Assembly: GCA_036924085.1 (NCBI GenBank)
Contig: JAVGWX010000011.1
Coordinates: 23,884,739-23,948,738 of the forward strand
Length of the DNA stretch: 64,000 nt
Reading direction: 5' to 3'
DNA from: Ariolimax columbianus
Lineage: Eukaryota; Mollusca; Gastropoda; Stylommatophora; Arionidae
The position numbers were made by a program, and so were the translations under genes. Of the stretch, positions 1 through 10,969 are shown in pieces. Within the stretch, counting starts at the first letter, position 1; each line of letters begins with the position of its first letter. The notes below the pieces were generated by a model. It was not told where the DNA came from. It ran no database searches and saw only the letters and a program-made list of their open reading frames with translations.

Positions 1-330
1 CGTATCACACTCGCCAAGTTTTCAACGGTCTGCACGGGAAACTATGAGTCGGAGGCTAATTAAATTTTGCAAACTTGACAGTTGACAGAAGTGACGTGAT
101 CCTTCGCACCTACGTATGTTCACCTGGTGTAGTTAGGTCCAGTTTCATTTGAACACACCTCGTACATACATAAGTAATTGTAATATTTTAGATATAATAT
201 CGCCTGAGGGGTCCGCCGGTGTCTTTGTGTATGACAAGAACAAGAATAGCACCACTGCCCCACAGAGAGCAGGCCATAAGAGGCGACTAACTGTGTGACA
301 TGGCATTATACCTGCCATGGTTAGGTGGTT
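1..330. other. no gene recognised
   Basis: I see no credible gene here. A 66-codon open frame on the minus strand has no recognisable domain. The stretch may be the decayed end of an invertebrate repeat, but I cannot assign it. Confidence 0.4.
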
Positions 331-351
331 TGTTAAGAGCAGCATAGATGG

Positions 352-582
352 AACCTAACAGGCTGCGAGTCTACTTTGCTCTAGTGTTTGATTCTACTAA
401 GATGGACTTCAACATTGGTTAACCACCTTTCCGGCATTTGTCCCAACGCAGCAAAGTAATAAACTGCTCGAGCCTAGCCTGCTAAGCAGGATCTTCTCCA
501 CCCGGCAACACCCAGCTAACGCCAGATCTGGAACCTGTACTGGAACATCTGCCACTGTAAAGGTATAGGTCAACTAAGAAAA
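352..582 (+). repeat. dispersed repeat family H, copy 1
   Basis: About 230 bp that recurs in inverted orientation at 31086-31316. Shared blocks include the pieces around GTCTACTTTG, TTGTCCCAAC and CTCGAGCCTAGCC in the same order. No coding capacity and no clear tRNA-like A/B boxes were found, so the class is unknown. It may be a SINE or the untranslated end of a LINE. Confidence 0.6.
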
Positions 583-597
583 TAATCAGATTTATAT

Positions 598-1285
598 ATA
601 TCATCATGTAGCATGTCCTTTATAGAACGTCGCTCTCATCACAGTCTGTCTGAAAGAGACCCGTTCCCTTGCCAAAACTCTAGCCTCCGCCAGTCATACT
701 CAGGTATTCCTGGATATCTTGATACCATCATCTTCTTGGTCTACCCCTTGCTCTTTTGCCTGGCACCATACCTTCCATCACCGTCTTCTCAAGACCGTTG
801 TGTCTCTTGATGTGACCAAAGTATTTGTATTTTCTAGTCAAAATGGAATTAATAAACCAGTTCTCCTCTACGCTCAACTCTCGTCGAATGTCTACATTTG
901 TCTTTTTCTCTGTCCAGGGTATTCTGAGGATCTTTCTGTAGCATTTGACTCGAAGGATTCGATACATTGTCTGGAAGTTTTGATAATCGTCCATGATTCG
1001 CAGCCATAAGCTGCCACAGGAAAAACACAGGCTCTCAAGACTTTTACTTTTATCGTTTGTTGGTGCCCTGCCATAATTTCTTCAGGCTGTTCAGTCTCTA
1101 CACTGCCATAGCTAGTCTTCTTCTGATTTCTTTCGAGCAGTCACCATTTTTGTCGATTCTGGAGCCCAGATATTCAAAATGTGTAACCTGATCTATTTCC
1201 TCACCACCCACTGTAAATGTATGCTGCCATTTTATTATGTCGGTGGTAATTTTCTTTGTTTTGTTTATATTTGTAAACAGGTTTT
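598..1285 (-). mobile_element. LINE3 (RTE-like) 3' fragment, decayed
   Basis: Read on the minus strand this is the C-terminal part of an RTE-like reverse transcriptase, spread over different frames. From 5' to 3' the visible blocks are FEYLGSRIDKNGDCSKEI, RACVFPVAAYGCESWT, ENWFINSIL, YFGHIKRHNGL and GMVPGKRARGRPRR. Stops and frameshifts separate them, so it is not expressed as one protein. The element ends in a short ATG/ATC repeat near 598-606. Related copies lie at 3480-4000, 40059-40285, about 40886-41650 and 43040-43120. The endonuclease and catalytic RT core are missing, which is ordinary 5' truncation. Confidence 0.75.
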
Positions 1286-1289
1286 GATC

Positions 1290-2170
1290 TCTACTATGTC
1301 CATTTACTACATATATATATATATATACATATAATAGCAATAGCTCTGAAATGTCATTACTCAAATATACTGTTCCAGAAAATGATGCAATTCGGTCGAA
1401 CTGTTACAGAAAATAACAGCGGCATTTCTTTAAATACCCACCACCACAACTATAATCGTTTATATGCTTTAGCTATCTTAGGTGGGCAATAATCTGTCAC
1501 CGACGAGGGCCTTTTGATTGTTACGTTGTATCTCATTTAATGTTTTTTGTGACTTGACAGTCTCGACTCTCCTACCATGGCGTATAGATATCTTTTTTTT
1601 TTCTTGCGGGTTCAAGTTTTTTAAATCATAGACTATCAGGTTGTAGCCACAACCTTCGTCAGTGATATTTTGATATTTTACCTGTGTGTTTTATTGTTGT
1701 AAGTATCTAGTATTGTGCAATAAATCAAGACGTCCTCTCCCCCCCCCCCCCCCCCTGCCTTCTCAATTACCTTTCAATGAAGATTTGATGCTTCCTTACC
1801 AGTCATCTCAGCATGCCATACCATGCATTGCATTACCTCTCTAAACAAGACTTGAGGAATCTATCTGAACAACAAGGTTTCCAACAGTTATTGCTAGGTG
1901 TTGCCAGATACCGTGGTACGACGACAACGGACACGAATCATACGTTACGACCGAAATCTCTTCGTCGGGGACACTTAACGAAAAAACAAAAATGAGAATG
2001 CGACTCGTAGATCAAAGGATGAATATATAAAACACAGATGTAAACACTTTATGTTAATCCTCAGAGACAGCACATCCTCGTCTTATTTTGTTTTGAAGAA
2101 CATAAAACAACTATGATTTACATTTTATTAAAATTACTATAGATAGCAGTAATTTAACGAAGTGTGAAGG
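1290..2170. other. no gene recognised; simple repeats
   Basis: Contains a short (AT)n tract at about 1308-1335 and a poly-C run at about 1738-1755. The rest is AT-rich sequence without a frame, motif or repeat I can name. Confidence 0.5.
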
Positions 2171-2174
2171 TCAC

Positions 2175-2460
2175 TCATCACTACTTTATTGCGCAGAAAC
2201 ATGGACACTGAGTAACAAGTTGGAAAAGAGTATTGAAGTCTTTATAATGTTCGCATATAGAAGATTGGGTCGTAATTCTTGGAAATAGAAGAAAACAAAT
2301 ATGGAGGTATTGAAAATGGTAGACGTGAAAAGAGAATTAATGACCAACATCAGGGTTAAACAGTTTCGTTATTTTGGTCATATAACAAGACATACCTCCT
2401 TGTTGAAGACCATACTAGAGGGTAGGGTGGAAGGCAAGCGTTCAAGAGGCAGGTCAGATT
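2175..2460 (+). mobile_element. RTE-like LINE 3' fragment
   Basis: The plus strand encodes the tail of an RTE-type reverse transcriptase: CAETWTLSNKLEKSIE, a stop, then VKRELMTNIRVKQFRYFGH and LLKTILEGRVEGKRSRGR. This order (AETW, FGH, ILEGRVEGKRSRGR) is standard for the region after the RT fingers and palm in RTE-group LINEs. An in-frame stop near 2296 shows it is dead. It differs clearly from LINE2 and LINE3. Confidence 0.7.
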
Positions 2461-2559
2461 GCACTATTACGGCAAGATATATAGTACGCTGTAGATCCAT
2501 TGCATCCGAACTTCGATGCGGAGATGGCACTTGAACTGAACTGATAGCTACATTTTTAA

Positions 2560-2750
2560 TATTTAAAATAAAGTCCCATATCCTATACTGCCATCGGGGA
2601 CGAAGTGTTACTTACTTTTTTGAACTAAGCAACAGCTTGCGTGAAGTGGTGTGACTAGACCCCTTCCTTGTTTCCTTCCTGTTGCTAGCCGTAGGTCAGG
2701 TACCCATTTACAAAGTATCCCTCTTTACAGCTAGGTCGACTGGAGCGTTC
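2560..2750 (-). mobile_element. SINE G copy, head lost
   Basis: Shares the block from TACCCATTTACAAAG to CAGCTAGGTCGACTGGAG with 16340-16632, where the tRNA-like head is preserved. This copy lacks a recognisable A/B box and is diverged. Confidence 0.45.
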
Positions 2751-2954
2751 CGGTATGGGAGTTCAAGTGAAGTTTAAAAATTTATTAGAAAAGGCAACAA
2801 CAATCCAAAAACAGCGACAAAACAACTGGAACAAGAGCATTAATAAATACGCAGAACAAGCGGACACTAAGTCAGAGAAAGACAAGTTCAGTGAACAAGG
2901 ATGTCAAGTGGGTAAAACAAGATCCAGGGAAGATAACAATAAGCTTAAAAAAGA

Positions 2955-3085
2955 GAACATCCCGTTTACACCCTATGTTGGGAATACGGCCCATGGTAAA
3001 TGTAGGTTTCTGCGACTTTTAACCACGTACAGCCCAGTTGGTTATATTAATATGTAAGCCAAACACATAATTTCATGGTTTTAGA
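2955..3085 (+). repeat. unclassified 125-bp repeat, copy 1
   Basis: Similar to 4066-4190 in the same orientation. Both contain GGAACATCCCGTTTAC or close variants, followed by GGTAAAT..TTTCT.CGACTTT and TCTGTAAGCCAAA.ACA or variants. The two copies flank a SINE A and a LINE3 fragment. The 100-codon open frame starting at 2755 runs into this repeat and has no recognised domain. Confidence 0.55.
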
Positions 3086-3115
3086 ATATGGTAAATTTTT
3101 TTTTAAATTTTTTTT

Positions 3116-3358
3116 GGGGGGGGGCGTTCGCCTTATTTTTCTAATCCGAAAGGCGGTGTGCGTTGCACTGTGTTTTTATTTTGCGCCTGTTGGCCCAGTG
3201 CATCCGACTTCAGAATGCATTTTATGTAAGGGTCTGCTTCCTCCTGCATTTTCTAAGGGTTTGCTTCCCCTGGGTAACGGCCGGTGCTGTGATGGGGATC
3301 GAACCCAGCACCTTCGCGTTGTGAGCCTTGCCACTTAACCACTAGGCCACGCCGTCCC
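3116..3358 (-). mobile_element. SINE A, near full length
   Basis: On the minus strand it starts with a tRNA-like head: A box TGGCCTAGTGG and B box GGGTTCGATCC, the internal RNA polymerase III promoter of tRNA-derived SINEs. The body follows (ACGGGTAACGGCCGGT on the given strand), then a core with TCGGATGCACTGGGCC and TGCAACGCACACCGCC. Other copies are 6020-6215 (minus) and 35043-35270 (plus). Confidence 0.8.
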
Positions 3359-3479
3359 CTGAATTAGGTATTTAAATGTTCCCTGTCGGATACCCTGTAA
3401 TAGATTGACAGTAGTAATAAAAGGTCAGGGACGAACAATTAATTATGGATTATTGTTTCATTTTAAGGAACCACGCCCT

Positions 3480-4000
3480 TTGAACAATTGACTAGGTCAT
3501 GGCAATGCAGAGACTGAACAGCCTGAAGAAATTACGGCAGAGCACCAACAAAAGGATAAAAGTAAAATTCTTGAGAGCCTGTGTTTTTCCTGTGGCAACT
3601 TATGGCTGCGAATCATGGACGATTTCCAAAAATCGAATTTTTTGCGTCAAAATGTTACAGAACGACCCTCAGAATACCCTGGACAGGGAAAAAGACAAAT
3701 AAAGACATTCGGTAAAAAGTTGAGCATAGAGGAGAACTGGTTTATCAATTCCATTTTGGCTAGAAAATGCAAATACTTTGGTCACATCAAGAGACACAAC
3801 GGTCTCGTGAGAACAGTGATGGAAGGTATGGTGCCAGGCAAAAGAGGAAGGGGTAGACCAAGAAGACTATGGCACCAAGATATCCAGGAATGCCTGAGTA
3901 TGACTGTGGCGGAAGCTGGAATTTGGCAAGGGAACGAGTTGTTTTTTAGACGGACTGTAATGAGAAAGACGTTCTATAAAGAACACGGTTCATGATGAGT
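3480..4000 (+). mobile_element. LINE3 (RTE-like) 3' fragment
   Basis: Plus-strand copy of the LINE3 tail. One frame carries FLRACVFPVATYGCESWT. After a frameshift another frame carries ENWFINSILARKCKYFGH, MEGMVPGKRGRGRPRR and a stop at 3993-3995. Frames break near 3650. The 3' end (GTTCTATAAAGAACA...ATGATGAG) matches the minus-strand copy near 598-630. It is a 5'-truncated dead insertion. Confidence 0.75.
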
Positions 4001-4065
4001 GGTTCCCACACGGTGTGCCGCGGCACCCTATAATGTCGTGACTGGTTTTTAACAATTAGTTTTAA

Positions 4066-4190
4066 AATGGAACATCCCGTTTACTCCCCGTGTGGCAGAT
4101 GGTAAATTTTAGTTTCTACGACTTTCAACCAAACATACCCGTGTTGGTGATATTAATCTGTAAGCCAAATACAGAATTCCATAGTTTTGG
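4066..4190 (+). repeat. unclassified 125-bp repeat, copy 2
   Basis: Partner of 2955-3085 in the same orientation. See that entry for shared blocks. Confidence 0.5.
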
Positions 4191-4384
4191 TCTGCCTCTT
4201 TCTGACGCCACTGGAAGTCTCTTGCGGTTCATTCTAAGGACATGTTCGATGTCCACGCAACATGTTTCTCTTATGGCAGTGGAAACATATTATTGACTGG
4301 CCTGTAGCCTTATTTGTCTGTTTGACAGATACCTAGATAAAGAAAACAGTTAATGGAACACAATATCACACCAAAGGTTATTCG

Positions 4385-4660
4385 TTTTGTCTTCTCTTAT
4401 TTTGTCTTAGCTTGTCTTGTCTTATTTTATTTTGTCTTGTCTTGCCTTATTTTGTCTTGTCTTCTCTTATTTTTTTCTCCCTCGTCTTATCTTGTTTTAT
4501 CTTTGTTTATCTTGTTTTGTCTTGTCTTGCATTATCTTATTTTGCCTTGTATTGTCTTTTTATGTCTTGTCTTTGTTTGTCTTGTTTCATTTTGTTTTGC
4601 CTTATTTTGTCTTGTCTTTTAAGTCTTGTCTTATCTATCTTGTTTTGTTTCATCTTCTTG
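4385..4660 (+). repeat. pyrimidine-rich (CTTGT/CTTAT)n tract
   Basis: About 275 bp built of degenerate pentamers CTTGT, CTTAT and TTTTG. All three plus frames stay open and give Leu/Ser/Cys/Phe-rich strings. These are repeat translations and not proteins. Confidence 0.85.
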
Positions 4661-4862
4661 CAAAAATTCTGATCACCGTGTGTTATAGATGCACAGGGGT
4701 AGCTGGTCAGACTGCATTCTCATTAGGTGGCCGAACCACGTGATTCTCTCCTCATCAATATTTTCAGTGCAGGGTCTTGGTTCAACTTTGTTTTTCTCGC
4801 ACATCTTCATTGCGCATTCTGTCCCTCCTAATTATATAGATTGTTTAACTGAACTTAAACTT

Positions 4863-5765
4863 AACGTCTTTATACTGGTTTAGAAAACTCTGCAGAGTCT
4901 GTATACAACCAGTTTAATTTACATTACCTTGCTCTAAAAGCTATGCGCCTCCAATTTATTCTTAAATGCATTAATTGTCCCTGCCTCCACTACCTCCCGG
5001 GACAATGCATTCCAAGCATTCACCACTCTCTGACTAAAAAATGTTTTCCTAATATTTAATCTGGACCTCTTGTTAGTCAACTTGTAGCTGTGTCCTCTTG
5101 TTCTTGTGAGTGACAGTATTTAAAAAAAAAAACTTGTTATAGTCTAATTTAACAATTCCTCTGATCATCTTATAAACCTGTATTGTCACCACGAATTCGT
5201 CTCTCTTCTAGACACTATAAGCCGGTTTTTCTGAGCCTTTCCTCATAACTGTAATTCTGGAATCTCACTATCAACTTTGTCGCTCTTTTTTGTATTCTTT
5301 TCAGTATGTTTATATCCCCTTTATGAAAAGGACTTCACACCTGTACACAGTACTCCAATCTAGATCTAACTAATGCGTCATACAGTTTGACTATCACTCC
5401 ATTGCTCCTATGTTTAATATTTCTTTTTATTATACCTAACATTGCATTTGCCTTTTTCACTGCTACCTGAACTTGCTCTCTCACCTTACCTATAGGATCT
5501 ACTATAATCCCTAGGTCCCTTTCCTTATCTATCATTCTAATATTGTTCTCTCCCATTCTGTAATTATGTTCCATATTGAATCTACCCATGTGAATCACTG
5601 TACATGTATCTACATTAAACTGCATTTGCCAGATTACAGACCATACTCGAATTTTATCTAAATCCGACCTCAATATATCCACTTCTGCTTTAGATGAGAC
5701 ATTACTGCATAGTTTTGTGTCATCAGCAAATTTTCCAATCATTTGCAATACTTTTCCAGAAGCAT
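4863..5765 (-). mobile_element. LINE7 (CR1/Jockey-like) 3' fragment
   Basis: The minus strand first gives a 137-codon open piece (5335-5748) with the RT motif C context FADDTKLCSNV, then WQMQFNVDTC, MIDKERDLGIIVD and LVRSRLEYCVQV. This is the usual order downstream of the palm in CR1/Jockey-type LINEs. It continues in broken frames with KRIQKRATK and NYSYEERLRKTGL. The 3' end is marked by CTGCAGAG...AACCAGTATAAAG. Related 3' ends occur at 20199-20600 and 46293-46905. Confidence 0.8.
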
Positions 5766-5769
5766 CTCA

Positions 5770-6015
5770 TCTCACATGTCGTGATCTTTCTCTATAGAGA
5801 TTATGTTAAAGTCCATGTTTGGCACTTGTAACACAGGGTTTGGCATGAATATACTGTTGATCAGCAGTCTTGTTGTGGGCATGTTTATGTTTGGGTGTTT
5901 CAATAATGGTGACACATTGTATACAATTGCATGTACTTTTTGGCACCGGATCTAAATTTCTCTGTTTAAACATCCATCTTGTGTGAAAAACACTACCCAA
6001 GACCTTTTATTTTTT
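5770..6015. other. no gene recognised
   Basis: A 64-codon minus-strand open frame (5806-6000) has two CxxC-like cysteines but no family I recognise. It sits between two repeats and may be part of one. Confidence 0.35.
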
Positions 6016-6019
6016 TTTA

Positions 6020-6215
6020 GCGTTAGCCTTTTCCTCTAATCCACAAGGCGGTGTGCGTTGCACTGTGGTTTTTATTTTGCGCTTGTCGGCCCAGTGCATC
6101 CGACTTCATCATGCAGTTTATGTAAGGGTCGGCTTCCTCCTGCATTTTCTATGGGTTTGTCTCCCCGGGGTAACGGCCGGTGCTGTGATGGGGATCGAAC
6201 CCAGCACCTTCTATA
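6020..6215 (-). mobile_element. SINE A, 5'-truncated
   Basis: Same body and core as 3116-3358, including TGCGTTGCACTGTGG on the given strand and the B box region GATCGAACCCAGCACC. The A-box side of the tRNA-like head is missing. Confidence 0.75.
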
Positions 6216-6760
6216 ACGCGAACACAAAAAAAATTTTTTTTTTCCCAATTATCATGAACAATAGTAACAATACATTGTGAGAGAATACGGAATGCTCTTT
6301 AAGCAAGATGACATGAGAAGAATCGCTTGTGTAGCTTTGTAGCGTAGTCAGGAGGTTATATCCGGTTCATACTTAAGTGTTGTTTTCCTTTTAAAGTGAC
6401 ACGCGCACTTACCACTTACCAGTTGCCGTTTTTTCTGGAGAGCCAGGTGCAGGATTTTCTGTGCTGATTAGGGAACAATTTTTGCATTTCTGTTGATGCT
6501 CTTAAATAAAGTTCACGAGTGTCGCTAAATTCAGAGACAGCACAACCAAAGGACAAAAAAAGTAAGTGATAGATAGTTTGATGATGACACCAGAAGGTAG
6601 TCTGAGTTAAGAATAGCGTAAGGTTGTCATCGATAGATAGTCTGGCATATATATCTATAGATATAAATATATATATATAGCTAGAGAATGTCAACAATTT
6701 GTTAAATAACTGTAAAATAGAGAGTTGATATCCACGATAGCTAGATTGTGACATGTAGGT
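6215..6760. other. no gene recognised
   Basis: AT-rich sequence with a short (TA)n near 6655-6680. Nothing else identified. Confidence 0.5.
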
Positions 6761-7300
6761 AGAGATTCAAGCGATAAAGACTAAATGACATAAGCTATGG
6801 ATTCAATCGATGTAGACTAAATGACATATAGGTTTTGAATCAAATGATAGAGACTAAATGACAAAAGGTAGTGATTCAAGCCATAGAGACTAAATGACAT
6901 AAAGGTTTTGATTCAAGCCATAGAAACTAAATAACATACATATTTTAATTCAAGCGATAGAGACTAAATGACATATAGGTACGGATTCAAGCGACAGAGA
7001 CTACATGACATAAGGTACGGATTCAAGCGATAAAGACTAAATGACATAAGGTACGGATTCAAGCGATAGAGACTAAATGCCGTGTGGCGACTAAATGGCA
7101 TGCAGGGGTAGAAGTAAACATTAGTGACTAAAAGACAGGCTGGGATAGAAGTAAACATTAGAGACTAAATGACATGCTGGGGTAGAAGTAAACATTAGAG
7201 ACTATATGACATACAGGGGTAGAAGTAAATATTAGAGACTAAATGACACATCGCGGTGAAGGCAGGACTTTAAGACTAAATGACATGAAGGTATTGAAAT
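6760..7300. repeat. minisatellite, 36-40 bp units
   Basis: Tandem units built around GAGACTAAATGACATA. To about 7085 each unit carries GATTCAAGCGATAGA. From about 7090 to 7260 the variable half changes to GGGGTAGAAGTAAACATTA. Roughly 13 units. The array therefore has two subtypes in separate blocks. Confidence 0.85.
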
Positions 7301-7436
7301 GTCATTTGAACTAACTGGCATGTCAGTAAGAATACAAATTATAGATACTAAATTACAATATTTAGTGATGTGAGTAATAGAAAGATAAATGACATATGTC
7401 GTAAATCAAGCTTTATCATTACTTTCATGGTGATTA

Positions 7437-7745
7437 AGGAATCAAGATGCTGAGCAGCACATGAGCTGCAGTGGTCAGTGACTCATAGCTGACTGCTAGC
7501 GTCATTGCCAGCGAACCAAAGCTGCCAAGACCCTTCTACACCTCCACGCGGTGATCCTGGATAACAGGATGCAGCAGGGCAGACTGGCTAAGGAGAAAGG
7601 GTCGAAGAGGGAATGCTAACCCGGTCCAAAAAAATGATTGCTGAAGTCGGATGTGTTGGACCGAAAGGTGCAAATATCGCAGTCAAGCTGTAAACTACGA
7701 CACAACGCATTCCGTTCTCTGGACTACATTCTGCTACTTTAGCCC
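7437..7745 (+). mobile_element. SINE C copy
   Basis: Shares with 53789-54135 (plus) and the minus copies at 19580, 47115, 53260 and 62850 a body running from GATGCTGAGCAGCACATGAG through GATCCTGGATAACAGG to a core TCGGATGTGTTGGACCG...TATCGCAGTCAAGCTGTAAA. The full-length example with its tRNA-like head is at 28506-28953. Confidence 0.8.
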
Positions 7746-7969
7746 TTTTACCTACCCCGGTTCACAAGACAATGTTGTTCCAGTGGCTGTTGTTGACTCG
7801 TTTTCTACTTCTCTAATCCTCACCGTGCACTGCCGTTGTAAATCCATTGTCGTATACATTTGTTCATGAGGGATGGGGTCTTTTCTTGAATCGTCTTTGT
7901 CGCTCTCCGTGTTTCGGCTCCATACAACAGCATCGACTTGGCAGTCATTTATAACATAATATTATAATT

Positions 7970-8240
7970 GGGGGTCACTGTGGTCTAGAGGTACGGCACA
8001 CCCTATTCATAACGATGAAAGGAAACGGCTCGTGTCCGAGTCCCTGAAAATTTCAAGCGACCCCTGGTCTCAAAGGAGATGGTACCAGAGTGCCTGCATC
8101 CTGAATTACCTGCAGTCGTCTTGACTTAAGTCTTGCCACTGGCCCAAGGTAGTTTGGGACCAGAAAGTAAGGTTGATGACCAGCGCAACTTCTTCCTCGC
8201 TAAAATTCAAATATTGCGCAAGATAAAAAATGTCTGATTG
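7970..8240 (+). mobile_element. SINE B copy
   Basis: Starts with a tRNA-like head, A box TGTGGTCTAGAGGTACGGC, and a decayed B box (GTGTCCGAGTCCC). The body has TTTCAAGCGACCCCTGGTCT and the TGATGACCAGCGCAACTTC-like end. The best preserved copy is at 36984-37250. Confidence 0.75.
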
Positions 8241-8384
8241 TGGCGCAATCACCACTTTCGACGTGCAACTAACTTTAGTATTATTATTAAGGAAAAGCAT
8301 TTGTTCTATCACATAACCCTTACGTACTGATACGTGCCATGACCAGGACCTACGAGCCTCCATTTTCAATCTGACTGTGCTACA

Positions 8385-8825
8385 CGCGATATGCTATGAT
8401 ACTGAGACGTGAACACTAACAAAATCACTAGAGGACAAATTGAGAGTGACCCAGGCCTCACTCAAGAGACGCTTGATCGGAAGTACTTTCCGAAACCAAC
8501 GCATGCAAGGTCTCCACATATCTGACATAAGACGATTGTCCTTGGTGAAGGATGCAGTAATCTATGCAGACAAGGAAGAAAAGAGATGGACAGGTCACAT
8601 GTTAAGACGAAACGATGGTCGATGGAGCACAACGAGAGCAGTCTGGTACCCCCGAGGTAAGTTGAGACCACGGGGAAGACCTCCAATGCGTTGGTCTGGC
8701 TCCCTTGCAGTACGCTGCTGCACCCGAGATGCCTCTAGAGGAGCACTTACCACGCACAGGACGTCTGAGGCACAAGACAGGTTCCGCTGGAGACGAAGTT
8801 TGGACCAGCAGCTACGCTGAGGAAC
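8385..8825 (+). mobile_element. LINE4 3' fragment
   Basis: A 126-codon frame (8440-8820) carries LKRRLIGSTFRNQRMQGLHI, RWTGHMLRRNDGRWS and PRGRPPMRWSG. It looks like the C-terminal tail of a non-LTR reverse transcriptase, where a GH(M/I)xR motif precedes a basic RGRPxxRW motif. The same family occurs in inverted orientation at about 40309-40790. The catalytic core is absent, and no ATG of its own is convincing. Confidence 0.65.
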
Positions 8826-9254
8826 GGGTCATCAAGATCCAGACTACTTACACACGGAGGTAGCTCATTTTCACTCGTAAAGAGACAGTGTGTTGGACAA
8901 TATGTGGATGCAGTACTAGGACCATGACAGTGTTAAATGACTTTACCGAATTGAGACACAGTGTGTACCTACGTATTCAATTACAGCCCCCTTCATGTGA
9001 CAAAAAGACCGAACGATCTAATTTTTTAGGGACCAAAACAATGCGGAGATTGTCAGAATTTGTGCTAGTTACTAAATCAGGTGATTATTTAATCAATTAA
9101 ATGTGATCATTACTTACTTCAGTTTCTATTCACTTTATAAAAAAAAAAGGTCTAGACAAACGAAAAGTCACAGAAAAGTATGGCTACAATGGATACAATT
9201 ACACTGTGGCATATCAGGAAATAGGTAAGCGCACATGTTAGATGTTAGCAAAGG

Positions 9255-9530
9255 GGGGAGCAACATAACAACGAACAATCGCCTTCCAAGAAAAGACAAC
9301 CCTTATCTAAGCCGTAAATAAAGTCGACCAAACGAGAGACAACTATCTCTGCCTTGATCGAGCAGAGCTCGTGATTCTGATCCGCATAAGAACGAGGCAG
9401 AACAGATTAAACGGCCACGTAGACAAGCAAAAGTTGGCCCCATCGCCGATTTGTACATGCGAGCAAGCAGCACAGACAGCGAAACATATCTTGCAGAACT
9501 GTTAAATGCCTAGTCAATTGATTATTGAGC
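9255..9530 (+). mobile_element. I-like LINE C-terminal fragment
   Basis: The frame reads RIRTRQNRLNGHVDKQKLAP followed by CTCEQAAQTAKHILQNC and then a stop. This is the Cys/His motif (CxC...H...C) that ends I/Nimb-type LINE proteins. LINE1 at 28.0 kb has CPCGTGKMTAEHLLQNCP in the same position. The fragment runs directly into the 16-bp minisatellite, and a (GAA)n-like tract lies just beyond that array (about 10820-10838). The array may have grown inside this element's 3' end. Confidence 0.55.
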
Positions 9531-9584
9531 CATGGCCGATAGAGACGAATCTCCATGCAAATCGGTAGGAAAATCTTGAAGAAA

Positions 9585-10755
9585 TCTCCATTATAGCAAC
9601 ACTGCACTATATCAACACTCCACTATAGCAACATTCCACTATAGCAACATTCCACTATAGCAACATTCCACTATAGCAACATTCCACTATAGCAACACTG
9701 CACTATAGCAACATTCCACTATAGCAACATTCCCCTATAGCAACATTCCACTATAGCAACATTCCACTATAGCAACACTCCACTATAGCAACATTTCACT
9801 ATAGCAACATTCCACTATAGCAACATTCCACTATATCAACACTCCACTATAGCAACATTCCACTATAGCAACATTCCACTATAGCAACATTCCACTATAG
9901 CAACATTCCACTATATCAACATTCCACTATAGTAACATTCCACTATAGCAACATTCCACTGTAGCAAAGCTGCATTATAGCAACATTCCACTATAGCAAC
10001 ATTCCACTATAGCAACACTCCACTATAGCAACATTCCACTATAGCAACATTCCACTATATCAACACTCCACTATAGCAACATTCCACTATAGCAACATTC
10101 CACTATAGCAACATTCCACTATATCAACATTCCACTATAGCAACACTCCACTATAGCAACATTCCACTATAGCAACACTCCACTATAGCAACATTCCACT
10201 ATAGTAACATTCCACTATAGCAACATTCCACTGTAGCAAAGCTGCATTATAGCAACATTCCACTATAGCAACAATCCACTATAGCAACATTCCACTATAG
10301 CAACACTGCACTATAGCAATACTCCACTATATCAACACTCCACTATAGCAACATTCCACTATAGCAATATTCAACTATAGCAACATTCCACTATAGCAAT
10401 ACTCCACTATAGCAATACTCCACTATATCAACACTCCACTATAGCAACATTCCACTATAGCAACATTCCACTATAGCAACATTCCACTATAGCAACATTC
10501 CACTATAGCAACACTCCACTATAGCAATACTCCACTATATCAACACTCCACTATAGCAACATTCCACTATAGCAACACTCCACTATAGCAATACTCCACT
10601 ATATCAACACTCCACTATAGCAACATTCCACTATAGCAACATTCCACTATAGCACCATTCCACTATAGCAACACTCCACTACAGCAACATTCCACTATAA
10701 CAACATTCCACTATAGCAACATTCCACTATATCAACACTGCACTTTAGTAACATT
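9585..10755 (+). repeat. minisatellite, 16-bp unit, about 73 copies
   Basis: Unit AACATTCCACTATAGC with recurrent variants (ACACTCC, ATATC, GTAGC). A distinctive run, GTAGCAAAGCTGCATTATAG, appears at 9961 and again at 10233, 272 bp or exactly 17 units apart, with matching neighbours. Blocks have therefore been duplicated inside the array. Confidence 0.95.
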
Positions 10756-10969
10756 TATCCTGAGAACAGGACTTCGCATATAGACATAATAAAAGAACAT
10801 GTGGCGAGCGTGAAGGAGAAGAAGAAGAAGATAAAGATGACTTGTGGAGATAAGCTGAGTGGGTAGTTAAATGCCCTTTCTTGTGCCAAGTGAGGTAGAT
10901 CAGTTGTTGCAAGCCCGTTATGTTGCAGGCTTTCTCCAATGGAGGCTATCTTCTTGTGTCGTAAGGTCA
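10756..10969. other. no gene recognised
   Basis: Contains a short GAGAAGAAGAAGAAG tract and otherwise unassigned sequence between the minisatellite and LINE2. Confidence 0.45.

Noticed and set aside
9585..10755. CACTATAG words resembling part of a phage RNA polymerase promoter
   Set aside because: The word is part of a 16-bp minisatellite unit; the rest of such a promoter is absent.
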